This document shows positions 36,904 to 45,891 of a stretch of 64,000 nt of DNA, one piece after another. The stretch is from Nitrobacter winogradskyi Nb-255 (GTDB lineage Bacteria; Pseudomonadota; Alphaproteobacteria; Rhizobiales; Xanthobacteraceae): NCBI RefSeq assembly GCF_000012725.1, contig NC_007406.1:2694001-2758000 (forward strand), given 5' to 3'. Both the position numbers and the translations under genes were made by a program. The notes below the pieces were generated by a model. The model saw nothing but the letters and a program-made list of their open reading frames with translations. It did no database searches and had not been told where the DNA came from. Positions within the stretch are counted from its first letter, which is position 1. The number at the start of each line of letters is the position of its first letter.

Positions 36904-37590
36904 TTACTTCTTCTTGTCGCCACCGCCCGCGGGCGCCTTTGCGCCGGCGGCCGCGGCAGCGGGAGCCGCACCCGCGGCGGGAGCCGCGGCGCCGGCCGCG
37001 GCAGCCGCCTTGAGTTCTTCCGCATAGCCTGACGGCGGCACGATGGTCACCAGCGTGACATCCTCTCGAGCCAGCGGCTTCACGCCGGGCGGCAACTGAA
37101 GATCGGACAGATGGAGCGAGTGGCTGATTTCCAGCGCGCCGACGTCGGCCTCGATGAACTGTGGAATGCTTTCAGCCGCGCACTCGACATCGATGGCGTG
37201 GGTCACCAGATTGACCGTGCCGCCACGCTTCACGCCGGGCGCGACGTCCGCCTTCAGCAGACGAAGCGGAACGCTGACGCGGATGGTGGCGCCTTCGCCG
37301 AGCCGCATGAAGTCGACATGGATCGGAAAATCCTTGACCGGATCGAGATGGAAGTCGCGCGGAATCACGCGGTGCTTCTTGCCGTCCAGATTGATGTCGA
37401 AGATCGTCGTCAGAAAGCGGCCCGCCAGAATGCGCTGACGCAATTCGGGCTCTTCGACCGAGATCGGCTGCGGGGGCTGCTTGTTTCCGTAGATCACGGC
37501 CGGCACCCGGCCGGCGCGACGCTCGGCCCGGGCGGCCCCCTTGCCGCTCTTCGGACGCGCGGTCGCCTTTAATTCCATGACGGTCGCCAT
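36904..37590 (-). CDS. rplY: 50S ribosomal protein L25 (Ctc form)
   Basis: 228 residues: the N-terminal 5S-rRNA-binding L25 domain (ELKATARPKSGKGAARAERR) and the C-terminal TL5/Ctc domain, ending in a long Ala/Pro-rich tail (AAAAAGAAAPAAGAAPAAAA) and GGGDKKK. The tail is typical of alphaproteobacterial Ctc. First gene of rplY-pth-ychF. A terminator-like hairpin lies within its leader. Confidence 0.96.
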   Translation of the reverse strand: MATVMELKATARPKSGKGAARAERRAGRVPAVIYGNKQPPQPISVEEPELRQRILAGRFLTTIFDINLDGKKHRVIPRDFHLDPVKDFPIHVDFMRLGEGATIRVSVPLRLLKADVAPGVKRGGTVNLVTHAIDVECAAESIPQFIEADVGALEISHSLHLSDLQLPPGVKPLAREDVTLVTIVPPSGYAEELKAAAAAGAAAPAAGAAPAAAAAGAKAPAGGGDKKK

Positions 37591-37607
37591 CGATTAGTCC
37601 TTGCTTT

Positions 37608-37636
37608 TCAAAAAGTTAAAGGCCGCAATCGCGGCC
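37608..37636 (-). terminator. Terminator-like hairpin in the rplY leader
   Basis: On the minus strand GGCCGC-GATT-GCGGCC is followed by TTTAACTTTTTG, an intrinsic-terminator shape, 18-46 bases upstream of the rplY start. No minus-strand gene precedes it closely, so it may be an attenuator controlled by L25 or 5S rRNA, or a stable 5' leader hairpin. Confidence 0.6.
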
Positions 37637-37910
37637 CGTTGCACGTCGCCGGCAAGCCTCCAGGGGTGCGGGGGCCGTGAGACGTGGCGGCGTTCTAACC
37701 GTAAACACGCGAAATAACAAGGAATTGGGCGGTATTTTTCGCAACCGCATGGCTGTCGCGGAGCGCCGCCCTACGGCGTGCCCCCATTACGCATTTCGGG
37801 GGCGGCTCTCGTGAAGACACGTCGGACGAGCTCATTGTCGCGCGCCAGCGGCAAGCCAGGCGCACACCGGTCTCGATCGTCGAAGGTTATCATTTATCGG
37901 ATGCTTTCCG

Positions 37911-37960
37911 GACTCGCGGCAAGCGAGTCGCCGCCGCAGGACTCGCACAGCGCGAGTCCT
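37911..37960. repeat. Paired hairpins with identical arms
   Basis: GACTCGC-GGCAA-GCGAGTC (37911-37929) is followed by AGGACTCGC-ACAGC-GCGAGTCCT (37938-37960). Both stems are perfect and share GACTCGC/GCGAGTC, so they could also pair with each other. Nothing else is recognised in the 37637-38213 gap. Confidence 0.7.
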
Positions 37961-38213
37961 GGTTCGTTTGTTCACCGCGCAAGCCATCTTCTTTTTCGAT
38001 CAGTTGTGGACGACGCGCGCTTTGCCTGTGGACGGACTCGAGGCGGCGTTGCGCCGATTCCGCAAATCACATCACTTGATCCGCGCAGGACATCATCCTC
38101 ATTCGATCAGCGCGCTGCGACGGATCGTCTGAAAGATCGATGTCCGCCGCGTGCCAGCACCGGCCGTTATATGCGTGCGTATCAACACAAGTAAAAGCAA
38201 GGATCGGGACGGC

Positions 38214-38714
38214 ATGCCGCTGCTCGAAGGCGCTATTGATTCCAAGAACAATCCGCTGGCGGTGGTCGAGGACATCGCCGCCACCAACGATTGGGCGTTC
38301 GAGCGTTCCGGCGAAGACGAGATCACCATCGTCTCCAAAGGAGACTGGACCGATTATCAGCTCACCTTCACCTGGATGGGCGAGATCGACGCGCTGCATC
38401 TCGCCTGCGCCTTCGACATGAAGATTCCGGTGGCCCGGCGCAACGAGGCTCAGCGCGCGATCGCGGCGATCAATGAGCAATTGTGGATCGGCCATTTTGA
38501 TATCTGGACCCACACGGGGACGATTATGTACCGTCACGCCCTTATCCTGCCTGAGGGACTGACGGCATCGAATGCACAATGCGCGGAGATGCTGGCGAAT
38601 GCGATCCACGCTTGCGAGCGCTACTATCCGGCGCTGCAGTTCGTGGTCTGGGCCGGAAAATCCGCCCCCGAAGCGATGACCGCCGCGATGTTCGACACCG
38701 CGGGTGAGGCGTAA
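38214..38714 (+). CDS. YbjN domain-containing protein
   Basis: 166 residues from MPLLEGAIDSKNNPLAVVED. It contains the YbjN/PF10722-type fold (WAFERSGEDEITIVSKGDWT, YRHALILPEGLTASNAQCAE, ACERYYPALQFVVWAGKSAP), related to type III secretion chaperones. In enterobacteria YbjN modulates stress responses. Followed by proC on the same strand at an 86-base gap. Confidence 0.88.
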   Translation: MPLLEGAIDSKNNPLAVVEDIAATNDWAFERSGEDEITIVSKGDWTDYQLTFTWMGEIDALHLACAFDMKIPVARRNEAQRAIAAINEQLWIGHFDIWTHTGTIMYRHALILPEGLTASNAQCAEMLANAIHACERYYPALQFVVWAGKSAPEAMTAAMFDTAGEA

Positions 38715-38800
38715 AGACGTGGATGGCCGGAAGCAAGTCCGGCAATGACGCTGATCTCAGAGATCGTGTGGTGTCTGTTCGCCAAGTCCGGAATCCTGCC

Positions 38801-39628
38801 ATGGTTGAATCACGAGCTTCTCTCGCAAACATCTCCGGCGCCGTCGTTCTCGCCGGCGCGGGCAAGATGGGCAACGCGTTGCTGACAGGATGGCTCGCGC
38901 GCGGACTGGATCCGAAGCGCCTCGTCGTGATCGAGCCATATCCGTCGGACGACGTCCGGGCGCTCGCCAGCAGGGGTATCCGCCTCAACCCCACGGAGGA
39001 AACCGGCGAGGCCGCGGCGCTGGTGATCGCGGTGAAGCCACAGACATTCGGCGATACCGGCCCGGCGTTGCGGCCGCTGCTCGGGCGCTCGACCCTGGTG
39101 GTGTCGATCATGGCGGGTACGACGATCGCCAAGCTCGATATGGTTTGCGGCGGCAACATCGTCCGCGCGATGCCCAATACGCCCGCCGCTATCGGACGCG
39201 GCATCACGGTCGCGATCGCCGCGACGAGCGTGAACGATAAACAGCACGCCATGGCCGACGCGCTGCTGCGCGCGACCGGGGCGGTGGAGTGGATCGATGA
39301 CGAAGCACTGATGGACGCCGTCACGGCCGTCTCGGGATCCGGACCCGCCTACGTCTTCCTGCTTGCCGAGGAACTGGCGCGCGCCGGTGTCAGCGCGGGC
39401 CTGCCCGCCGATCTCGCCGCAAAGCTGGCCCGCGAAACCGTCGCCGGATCAGGCGAATTGCTGCATCGATCCGATCTCGACGCCGCGACATTGCGCCGGA
39501 ACGTCACCTCGCCCGGCGGCACCACGGCCGCGGCGCTCGACATATTGATGGGCGAGCAGGGTCTGAAGGACCTGATGGCGCGCGCGGTCGCGGCCGCGAC
39601 AAAGCGATCGCGGGAGCTGGCGAAGTAG
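38801..39628 (+). CDS. proC: Pyrroline-5-carboxylate reductase
   Basis: 275 residues from MVESRASLANISGAVVLAGA. An N-terminal NADPH Rossmann fold (LAGAGKMGNALLTGW) and a C-terminal dimerisation domain with VSGSGPAYVFLLAEELARAG and ETVAGSGEL. It catalyses the last step of proline synthesis. The start was chosen from the Rossmann position; a 26-codon longer frame lacks support. Confidence 0.95.
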   Translation: MVESRASLANISGAVVLAGAGKMGNALLTGWLARGLDPKRLVVIEPYPSDDVRALASRGIRLNPTEETGEAAALVIAVKPQTFGDTGPALRPLLGRSTLVVSIMAGTTIAKLDMVCGGNIVRAMPNTPAAIGRGITVAIAATSVNDKQHAMADALLRATGAVEWIDDEALMDAVTAVSGSGPAYVFLLAEELARAGVSAGLPADLAAKLARETVAGSGELLHRSDLDAATLRRNVTSPGGTTAAALDILMGEQGLKDLMARAVAAATKRSRELAK

Positions 39629-39740
39629 CCTCTCTCCGCAGCCTGCCGCCGGAACGATCGAGCGGTCCAAAGGGTTATCTCGCGGCATATGCCCCGCCGA
39701 CCGGTTATGCATCGACGAAAAACTTTCGAGAAAAGCCGCC

Positions 39741-41249
39741 GTGCTCGCCAGCGAAGTTTCATCCCTGCTCGATCATCTCGGGGTTTCGTCCGATCGCCGG
39801 CGCGGCGCGCACGCCGTACGCTCGCCTCTGACCGGCGAGACCATCGCGCACGTTCAGGATGCAAGCCCCCAGTATGCGGCCGAGGCCATCGCGCTGGCTG
39901 AAACGGCGTTCCGACGATGGCGCGAGGCGCCTCCGCCGCGGCGCGGCGAACTGGTTCGCCTGCTCGGTCATGAATTGCGCGCCGCCCAGGATGCGCTGGG
40001 CCGCCTGGTCACCATCGAAGCCGGCAAGATCGTCCCGGAAGGCCGTGGCGAGGTACAGGAGATGATCGACATTTGCGACTTCGCGGTCGGGCTGTCGCGG
40101 CAGCTTTACGGCCTCACCATCGCCAGCGAACGGCCCCATCACCGCATGATGGAGCAATGGCATCCGCTCGGCCCGACCGGCATCATCACCTCGTTCAATT
40201 TTCCCGTTGCGGTTTGGTCGTGGAACGCGGCGCTGGCGCTGGTCTGCGGCAATCCGGTGATCTGGAAGCCGTCGGAGAAGACCCCGCTGACGGCGCTGGC
40301 GGTGCAGACGCTGTTCGAACGCGCCGCCGCCAAGGCGGGCGAAGTCCCGGAGGGGCTTTCCACCGTGCTGATCGGCGGACGCGATGTCGGCGAAACCCTG
40401 GTCAACGATCCACGGGTGCCGCTGGTTTCCGCGACCGGATCGACCGCAATGGGCCGCGAGGTCGGAACGCAGCTTGCGCGGCGGTTCGGACGAAGCATCC
40501 TCGAACTCGGCGGCAACAACGGCTCGATCGTCTGCCCCTCGGCCAACCTCGACCTGGCGTTGCGGGCCATCGCCTTTTCCGCCATCGGCACCGCCGGCCA
40601 GCGTTGCACCACGCTGCGACGGTTGTTCGTTCATGACAGCATCCACGACGCGTTCATGGCAAAGCTCAAAGGCATCTATGCCTCGGTGCGGATCGGCGAC
40701 CCGCTTACGAGCGACGATGTTCTGGTCGGTCCGCTGATCGACGCCACCGCTTTCGAGAGCATGCAGCGCGCGCTCGAGGAAGCGCGGGCGCACGGCGCGC
40801 ACGTGCATGGCGGCGAACGTGTCGACAAGCGGCAATTTCCGGACGCGTATTATGTCCGGCCGGCGCTGGTGGAGATGCCGGCGCATACCGGCCCCGTGCT
40901 GCATGAGACATTCGCGCCGATTTTATATGTCATGAAATATACCGACCTCGATGCCGCGATCGAGCAGCACAACGCGGTCGCTCATGGTCTGTCGTCCTCG
41001 ATCTTCTCGACCGACATGCGCGAGGTGGAGAGATTCCTCTCAACGACCGGCTCCGATTGCGGCATCGTCAATGCGAATATCGGGCCCTCCGGCGCCGAGA
41101 TCGGCGGCGCGTTCGGCGGCGAAAAGGAAACGGGAGGCGGCCGCGAGGCCGGCTCCGACGCCTGGAAAGCCTATATGCGCCGCGTCACCAGCACCGTGAA
41201 CTACGGCGACGACCTTCCGCTCGCCCAGGGCGTCCGCTTCGAGATATAG
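39741..41249 (+). CDS. ALDH7-type aldehyde dehydrogenase
   Basis: 502 residues with a GTG start. It matches the ALDH7A1/L-aminoadipate-semialdehyde dehydrogenase branch (FNFPVAVWSWNAALALVCGN; IWKPSEKTPL). General base Glu in LELGGNN and catalytic Cys289 in GTAGQRCTTLRRL are visible. It likely oxidises alpha-aminoadipic semialdehyde (P6C) in lysine degradation; betaine-aldehyde or related aldehydes are alternatives. It is 112 bases after proC, between two ornithine/proline-related genes. Confidence 0.92.
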   Translation: MLASEVSSLLDHLGVSSDRRRGAHAVRSPLTGETIAHVQDASPQYAAEAIALAETAFRRWREAPPPRRGELVRLLGHELRAAQDALGRLVTIEAGKIVPEGRGEVQEMIDICDFAVGLSRQLYGLTIASERPHHRMMEQWHPLGPTGIITSFNFPVAVWSWNAALALVCGNPVIWKPSEKTPLTALAVQTLFERAAAKAGEVPEGLSTVLIGGRDVGETLVNDPRVPLVSATGSTAMGREVGTQLARRFGRSILELGGNNGSIVCPSANLDLALRAIAFSAIGTAGQRCTTLRRLFVHDSIHDAFMAKLKGIYASVRIGDPLTSDDVLVGPLIDATAFESMQRALEEARAHGAHVHGGERVDKRQFPDAYYVRPALVEMPAHTGPVLHETFAPILYVMKYTDLDAAIEQHNAVAHGLSSSIFSTDMREVERFLSTTGSDCGIVNANIGPSGAEIGGAFGGEKETGGGREAGSDAWKAYMRRVTSTVNYGDDLPLAQGVRFEI

Positions 41250-41415
41250 AGCATTTTCCGGCGAAGTGGATACCGGTTCGCGTGAAGAAAACGCGTCAAA
41301 ACAGGATCATAGAGCCTCGCTTCTGATTCCATCAGAAGCGAAAAGGCTCTAGCGTTTTCGAGCGAGGCATGTCCTCGGCTTGACCCGAGGATGAATCCGG
41401 TTCGCGTAAACAAAA
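41247..41415. repeat. Dispersed repeat, two full modules
   Basis: AGAGCATTTTCCGGCGAAGT...GGTTCGCGTGAAGAAAACGC, hairpin CTCGCTTCTGATTCCATCAG/AAGCGAAAAGGCTCT, then AGCGTTTTCGAGCGAGGCAT...GACCCGAGG. It begins at the stop of the dehydrogenase gene. Confidence 0.85.
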
Positions 41416-41457
41416 CGCGTCAAATCAGAAGTGGGAATCTCGAGGTTAAAACGAAGC

Positions 41458-42675
41458 TCAGGGATGAGCGTCCGCGCGCGCGAGTTCGTTCAGCACTTCA
41501 GCGACCCGGTCCGTCACCCAGTCGATCTGGGTTTCCTCGATAATCAGCGGGGGCGCAAAACGAATGGTGTTGCGGTGAGTGTCCTTGGTAAGGACTCCGG
41601 CTCGCAACAGTTGCGTCGCGACCGTGGCGGCGCTGGCTGAATCGCGATCCAGTTCGACGCCGGCGAACAACCCGCAACCTCGCACCTCGCGGATGACGGG
41701 ATTTTCGATCGCGCGGAGCCGTGCGAGCAGATGCGCGCCAAGGCGCGCGGATCGCTCGACCAGTCCCTCCTCGATCAGCGTATCAAGAGCGGCTAGTCCG
41801 ACCGCGGCGGCAATCGGATTACCGCCGAAGGTGCTGCCATGGTCGCCGGGGCTGAACACCCGCATCACCTCGCGCCGCGCCAGAAACAGCGACACCGGCA
41901 AAAGTCCGCCGCCCAGCGCCTTGCCCAGCGTCACCGCGTCTGGCGTCACGCCGTCGTGCTGGCAGGCCAGCAGCTTCCCGGTGCGGCCGAGGCCGGACTG
42001 GATCTCGTCGCAGATCAGCAGGACATCGTGCTCCCGGCAGATGTGCGCGACCTCGGCGAGGTAACCGGACGGCGGCACGATGATGCCTCCTTCACCCTGG
42101 ATCGGCTCGACCAGGAAGGCCGCGGTATTCGGCGTGATCGCGGCCCGAAGCGCCGCCGCGTCGCCGAACGGCACCGACCTGAAACCAGGCGGAAACGGTC
42201 CGAATCCGTCGCGATACTGCGCCACCGACGAGAAGCCGACGATGGCGATGGTGCGGCCGTGAAAGTTGCCGTCACACACGATGATCTCGGCGCGGCCGTC
42301 CGGCACGCCCTTGACCTTGTAGGCCCATTTGCGCGCGGCTTTCAGCGCCGTCTCCACGGCTTCGGCGCCGCTGTTCATCGGCAGCGCGAGGTCCATCCCG
42401 GTCAGACGACAGGCGCGGGCGAGAAAGACTCCGAGGCGATCGTTAAAATAAGCGCGCGAAACCGTGTCCAGTTGCCGTGCCTGGTCAGTGAGCGCCTGCA
42501 CCAATCGGGGATGGGAATGTCCGAAGCTTGCGGCTGAATAAGCGCCCATCATGTCGACGTAGCGCCGCCCGCCGTCGTCCCAGAGATAGACGCCCTTGCC
42601 ACGCACGATCGTGACCGGCAGCGGCGCATAGTTGGAGGCGCCGTAACGCATTTCCAGTTGAACCGAGCCGTCCAT
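41458..42675 (-). CDS. rocD: Ornithine aminotransferase
   Basis: 405 residues from MDGSVQLEMRYGASNYAPLP; GAGGAG nine bases upstream favours this start over one 17 codons earlier. A class III PLP enzyme: DEIQSGLGRTG, PLP Lys in LGKALGGGLLPVS, and the substrate motif RYGASNYAPLPV typical of ornithine aminotransferase. It makes glutamate-5-semialdehyde from ornithine, feeding proC. Convergent with the dehydrogenase gene. Confidence 0.93.
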   Translation of the reverse strand: MDGSVQLEMRYGASNYAPLPVTIVRGKGVYLWDDGGRRYVDMMGAYSAASFGHSHPRLVQALTDQARQLDTVSRAYFNDRLGVFLARACRLTGMDLALPMNSGAEAVETALKAARKWAYKVKGVPDGRAEIIVCDGNFHGRTIAIVGFSSVAQYRDGFGPFPPGFRSVPFGDAAALRAAITPNTAAFLVEPIQGEGGIIVPPSGYLAEVAHICREHDVLLICDEIQSGLGRTGKLLACQHDGVTPDAVTLGKALGGGLLPVSLFLARREVMRVFSPGDHGSTFGGNPIAAAVGLAALDTLIEEGLVERSARLGAHLLARLRAIENPVIREVRGCGLFAGVELDRDSASAATVATQLLRAGVLTKDTHRNTIRFAPPLIIEETQIDWVTDRVAEVLNELARADAHP

Positions 42676-42916
42676 GTCACCTGCTCCTCGGTTCGCATGT
42701 GTCTCAGGACCATGGTCATAGAGCATCGCGCGCTCCTCTCCCGGCTGGTGAGACCGCAACAAGCCTCCACTTCATGTGGGAGTTCAAAAGGGCGAGCGCC
42801 AGATATGACCCGGCCCGAACGGCCGCACCGCCGCAAAGCGGAGACCGCCTCCCGACAGGATCAGCCTCGATCGAGACGGCTCGCGCCGACCGCATCCGTG
42901 CGACAGAACGACTGCG

Positions 42917-44317
42917 TTACACCGGCACCCGCACGGTCGCGCGCAGGCCACCCATCGGACTGTCACCGAGCGTGATGTCACCGCCGTGCGAACGCGCGAT
43001 GTCCCGCGCGATGGCGAGGCCGAGGCCGGAGCCGCCCTCGTCCTGATTGCGCGCGCTATCGAGCCGCACAAACGGCTTGAAGACCTCCTCGCGCATATCC
43101 TGCGGGATGCCAGGGCCGTCATCGTCGACCATGACGGTGAGCCATCGATGATCGCGATGACCGATGATGGCGATGGTTTCGGCATATCGGGCCGCGTTCG
43201 ACACCAGATTGCCGAGGCAGCGCTTGAACGCCGCCGGCTTGACGGTGGCGACGGGAAGCCCGTTGAATATCGCCGTCGCGGCGTGGCCGTTGCGTTCGGC
43301 ATCGCCGCGCAATTCCTCGAGCGCGGCGGCCATGTCGGTCGGCTGCGCCTGCTCGCCGCTGTCGCCGCGGGCGAAGGCGAGATAGGCTTCGAGCATCCCA
43401 TGCATCTCGTCGACATCCTTCCGCATTCCGTCGACGTCCGGACTGTCGCCGATCAGCGCTAGCTCCAGCTTGAACCGGGTCAGGATGGTGCGCAGGTCAT
43501 GCGACACGCCGGCCAGCATCGCGGTGCGCTGCTCGATGCTGCGCTCGATGCGCATCTTCATCTCGATGAACGCCTGCGCCGCGCGGCGGACCTCGCGGGC
43601 GCCGCGCGGACGGAAATGCGGCGCCTCGCGGCCCTTGCCGAAACTCTCGGCCGCGTCCGCCAGCCGCAGGATCGGCTTGATCTGGTTGCGAAGGAAAAGC
43701 ACGGCGACGAACAGCAGAATCGATGACGTGCCCAGCATCCAGAAAATGAAAATCTCCGAATTCGAGGCATAGGCGGCGCTGCGCTGCGCGAATACCCGCA
43801 TCACGGCGTCATCGAGCTGGATCCGGATTTCCACCAGATTGGAGCGGCCGACCGTATCGATCCAGAACGGCTTGCCTATCTGCCTGCTGATCTGCACCGA
43901 CAGCGACTGGTCGAGCAGGGAGAAGAACGGCTTCGGCCCCGGCGGCGGCATATCGCCCGGAGGCAGGAAATCGACCACCAGCCCGAGCCGCTGCTGCGCG
44001 ATGCGCCGGATCGTCGTGCGGTCCTTGTCCTGCGGATAATCCTTGTAGACATCGATCAGCGCGGCGACATCCTGCACCACCGCCGTCGAGAGCCGCCGCG
44101 TCACCGTATTCCAGTGGCGCTCCATGAACACGAAGGCCACCACCGATTGCAGCACCACCATCGGAACGATCATGATCAGCAGCGCACGGGCATAGAGCCC
44201 CTTGGGCATCCACTTGTTGAAAGCGTGCCCGATCCGGCTATTGGCGACCAGCACACGCCGCAACGCCGTGCGGATCAGCGTCAGACCGGCATCGAGCGTG
44301 GCCGTGATCGAGGTCAA
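42917..44317 (-). CDS. EnvZ-type sensor histidine kinase
   Basis: A 466-residue membrane kinase. Two transmembrane helices (about 44-66 and 188-209) flank a periplasmic domain; HAMP follows. His273 in GVSHDLRT is the phosphorylation site; ATP boxes are NLVSNAARYAE, DDDGPGIP and GSGLGLAI. It overlaps the upstream response-regulator gene by four bases (ATGA). The signal is unknown. Confidence 0.93.
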   Translation of the reverse strand: MTSITATLDAGLTLIRTALRRVLVANSRIGHAFNKWMPKGLYARALLIMIVPMVVLQSVVAFVFMERHWNTVTRRLSTAVVQDVAALIDVYKDYPQDKDRTTIRRIAQQRLGLVVDFLPPGDMPPPGPKPFFSLLDQSLSVQISRQIGKPFWIDTVGRSNLVEIRIQLDDAVMRVFAQRSAAYASNSEIFIFWMLGTSSILLFVAVLFLRNQIKPILRLADAAESFGKGREAPHFRPRGAREVRRAAQAFIEMKMRIERSIEQRTAMLAGVSHDLRTILTRFKLELALIGDSPDVDGMRKDVDEMHGMLEAYLAFARGDSGEQAQPTDMAAALEELRGDAERNGHAATAIFNGLPVATVKPAAFKRCLGNLVSNAARYAETIAIIGHRDHRWLTVMVDDDGPGIPQDMREEVFKPFVRLDSARNQDEGGSGLGLAIARDIARSHGGDITLGDSPMGGLRATVRVPV

Positions 44318-45054
44318 GGGGCTGCGACCAGACGATAGCCCACGCCGCGCACCGCCTGAAGGAACAGCGGATTGGCGGGATCGCGCTCGATCTTCCGCCG
44401 CAACCGGTTGATCTGAACATCGACGGCGCGCTCGTTGACGGTGCCGCCGCCGTTGAGGTCGCCGCGGCGAACCGTCTCGCCCGGCGTGGCCGCAAGCACG
44501 CGCAGCATTTCGCGCTCGCGATCGGTGAGATGAATGACGTCGTCGCCCTGCCGCAGCTCGCCGCGCTCCAGATGATAGACATACGGCCCGAACGCGATCG
44601 ATTCACTTTGCGAGGTCGGCATCGGCATCGTGCGCTTGAGAATATTTCCGATCCGCAGCACCAGCTCGCGCGGCTCGAACGGCTTGGCGAGATAGTCATC
44701 TGCGCCGATCTGCAAACCCTCGATGCGGTTCTCGGCCTCATGCAAGGCCGTCAGCATGATGATCGGCACCGGAGACGAGGCCCGGACGGACCGGGCAAGA
44801 TCGAAGCCGGTTTCGCCGGGCATCATGACGTCCAGGATCAACAGGTCGAAATACAGACCGAGCAGTTTCGAACGGGCGGCCTTGGCGCTCATGGCGGTGG
44901 TGACGCGGTACCCCTCCCCGGTCAGAAAACGCGACAGCAGATCCCGGATACGCCGGTCGTCGTCGACCAGCAGCAGATGCGGCGCGTCGTCGGCCAGCTT
45001 CACCCGCGCCCGCGCAATCCCTGCCATTTGCGTTTGCATTTGCATCACCGTCAT
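44314..45054 (-). CDS. OmpR-family response regulator (PetR-like)
   Basis: 246 residues. Receiver domain with acidic pocket LLVDDDRRIRD and phospho-acceptor Asp75 in LLILDVMMPGETG, and a C-terminal winged helix (LTDREREMLRVLAATPGETV; INRLRRKIERDPANPLFLQA). Its position behind a MarR regulator and before an EnvZ-like kinase resembles petP-petR in Rhodobacter. Overlaps both neighbours with ATGA. Confidence 0.93.
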   Translation of the reverse strand: MTVMQMQTQMAGIARARVKLADDAPHLLLVDDDRRIRDLLSRFLTGEGYRVTTAMSAKAARSKLLGLYFDLLILDVMMPGETGFDLARSVRASSPVPIIMLTALHEAENRIEGLQIGADDYLAKPFEPRELVLRIGNILKRTMPMPTSQSESIAFGPYVYHLERGELRQGDDVIHLTDREREMLRVLAATPGETVRRGDLNGGGTVNERAVDVQINRLRRKIERDPANPLFLQAVRGVGYRLVAAP

Positions 45055-45560
45055 GCCTTCACCATCTTGCCATCGGCCCGCAGGATCGCCTCCAGCACCT
45101 TGTCGGGATCATCGTGATCGATCATCCCGAGCAAAAACTGACGCACCACCTCGGCGTCGGATGCGTCGAGGCCTCGCAGCGCGCGTTTGATGCGATCGGT
45201 CTGAAGGCCCGCGAGCTGCGCTACCAGCGCCTCGCCTTTCGGGGTGGCGAAAAGAAGGCGCTGTCGGCGGTCGGCGGCACCGGCCTTCTGCACGATATAG
45301 CCTTCGTCGAGGAGTTGCTTCAGCACCCGCCCCAGCGATTGCTTGGTGATCCGCAGCACATCGAGCAGATCGGCGACGGTGAGCGAGGGGTAACGGTGGA
45401 CGAAATGCATGACGCGATGATGCGCGCGGCCGAATCCGAATTCCTCAAGCACGTGATCGGGATCGCCGACGAAATCGCGATAGGCGAAGAACAGCAGTTC
45501 GATGATGTCCCAACGGGTCTCTTCCGATCGCCGGTCCGGCGCTTCGGGCCGGCCCGCCAT
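45051..45560 (-). CDS. MarR family regulator (PetP-like)
   Basis: 169 residues from MAGRPEAPDRRSEETRWDII; a TTG-initiated extension to 45620 is unlikely. A winged-helix MarR domain (YPSLTVADLLDVLRITKQSL GRVLKQLLDEGYI; RRQRLLFATPKGEALVAQL). First gene of a three-gene operon with the response regulator and kinase. Ligand and targets unknown. Confidence 0.9.
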   Translation of the reverse strand: MAGRPEAPDRRSEETRWDIIELLFFAYRDFVGDPDHVLEEFGFGRAHHRVMHFVHRYPSLTVADLLDVLRITKQSLGRVLKQLLDEGYIVQKAGAADRRQRLLFATPKGEALVAQLAGLQTDRIKRALRGLDASDAEVVRQFLLGMIDHDDPDKVLEAILRADGKMVKA

Positions 45561-45707
45561 TGCGGCGGCGGATCCTGCCGGAAAATTTATGTCAGCATTA
45601 TTGCCATATTTTGATTTCAATGTTACAACCTGGCTACCAACTACGAAACATTATATCGCGCCCACGAACTACGGATGCGGTCTAATCGAACAGCGAACCA
45701 ACGGCCA

Positions 45708-45763
45708 CCGAGAGCGCTTTCTTACGGCTAACCGGATTCCACTTAGCCGGAAAATGCTCTAGT
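45708..45763. repeat. Dispersed repeat, short module
   Basis: GAGAGCGCTTTCTTACGGCT and CCACTTAGCCGGAAAATGCT, ending CTAG: the TTACGGCTAACCGG variant also found near 3450-3483. It lies in the 331-base divergent gap between the MarR gene and ilvE. Confidence 0.75.
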
Positions 45764-45891
45764 GCCGATGCGATTACCGAGCGGCATTGCGGCCAACATA
45801 CTGGACTTCGCGCCATCCGCCAGAGCGGAAACCGGCCTTTCGAGGGGCGGTAACGACCCGAAACGAAGACCGTTTCAAGCTGGAGAACACC

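Noticed and set aside
37980-38040. Two TGTGGACG sites suggesting DnaA boxes and an origin
   Set aside because: They differ from the DnaA box in the last bases, there are only two, and no origin-linked genes (dnaA, hemE, parAB, gidA) are nearby.
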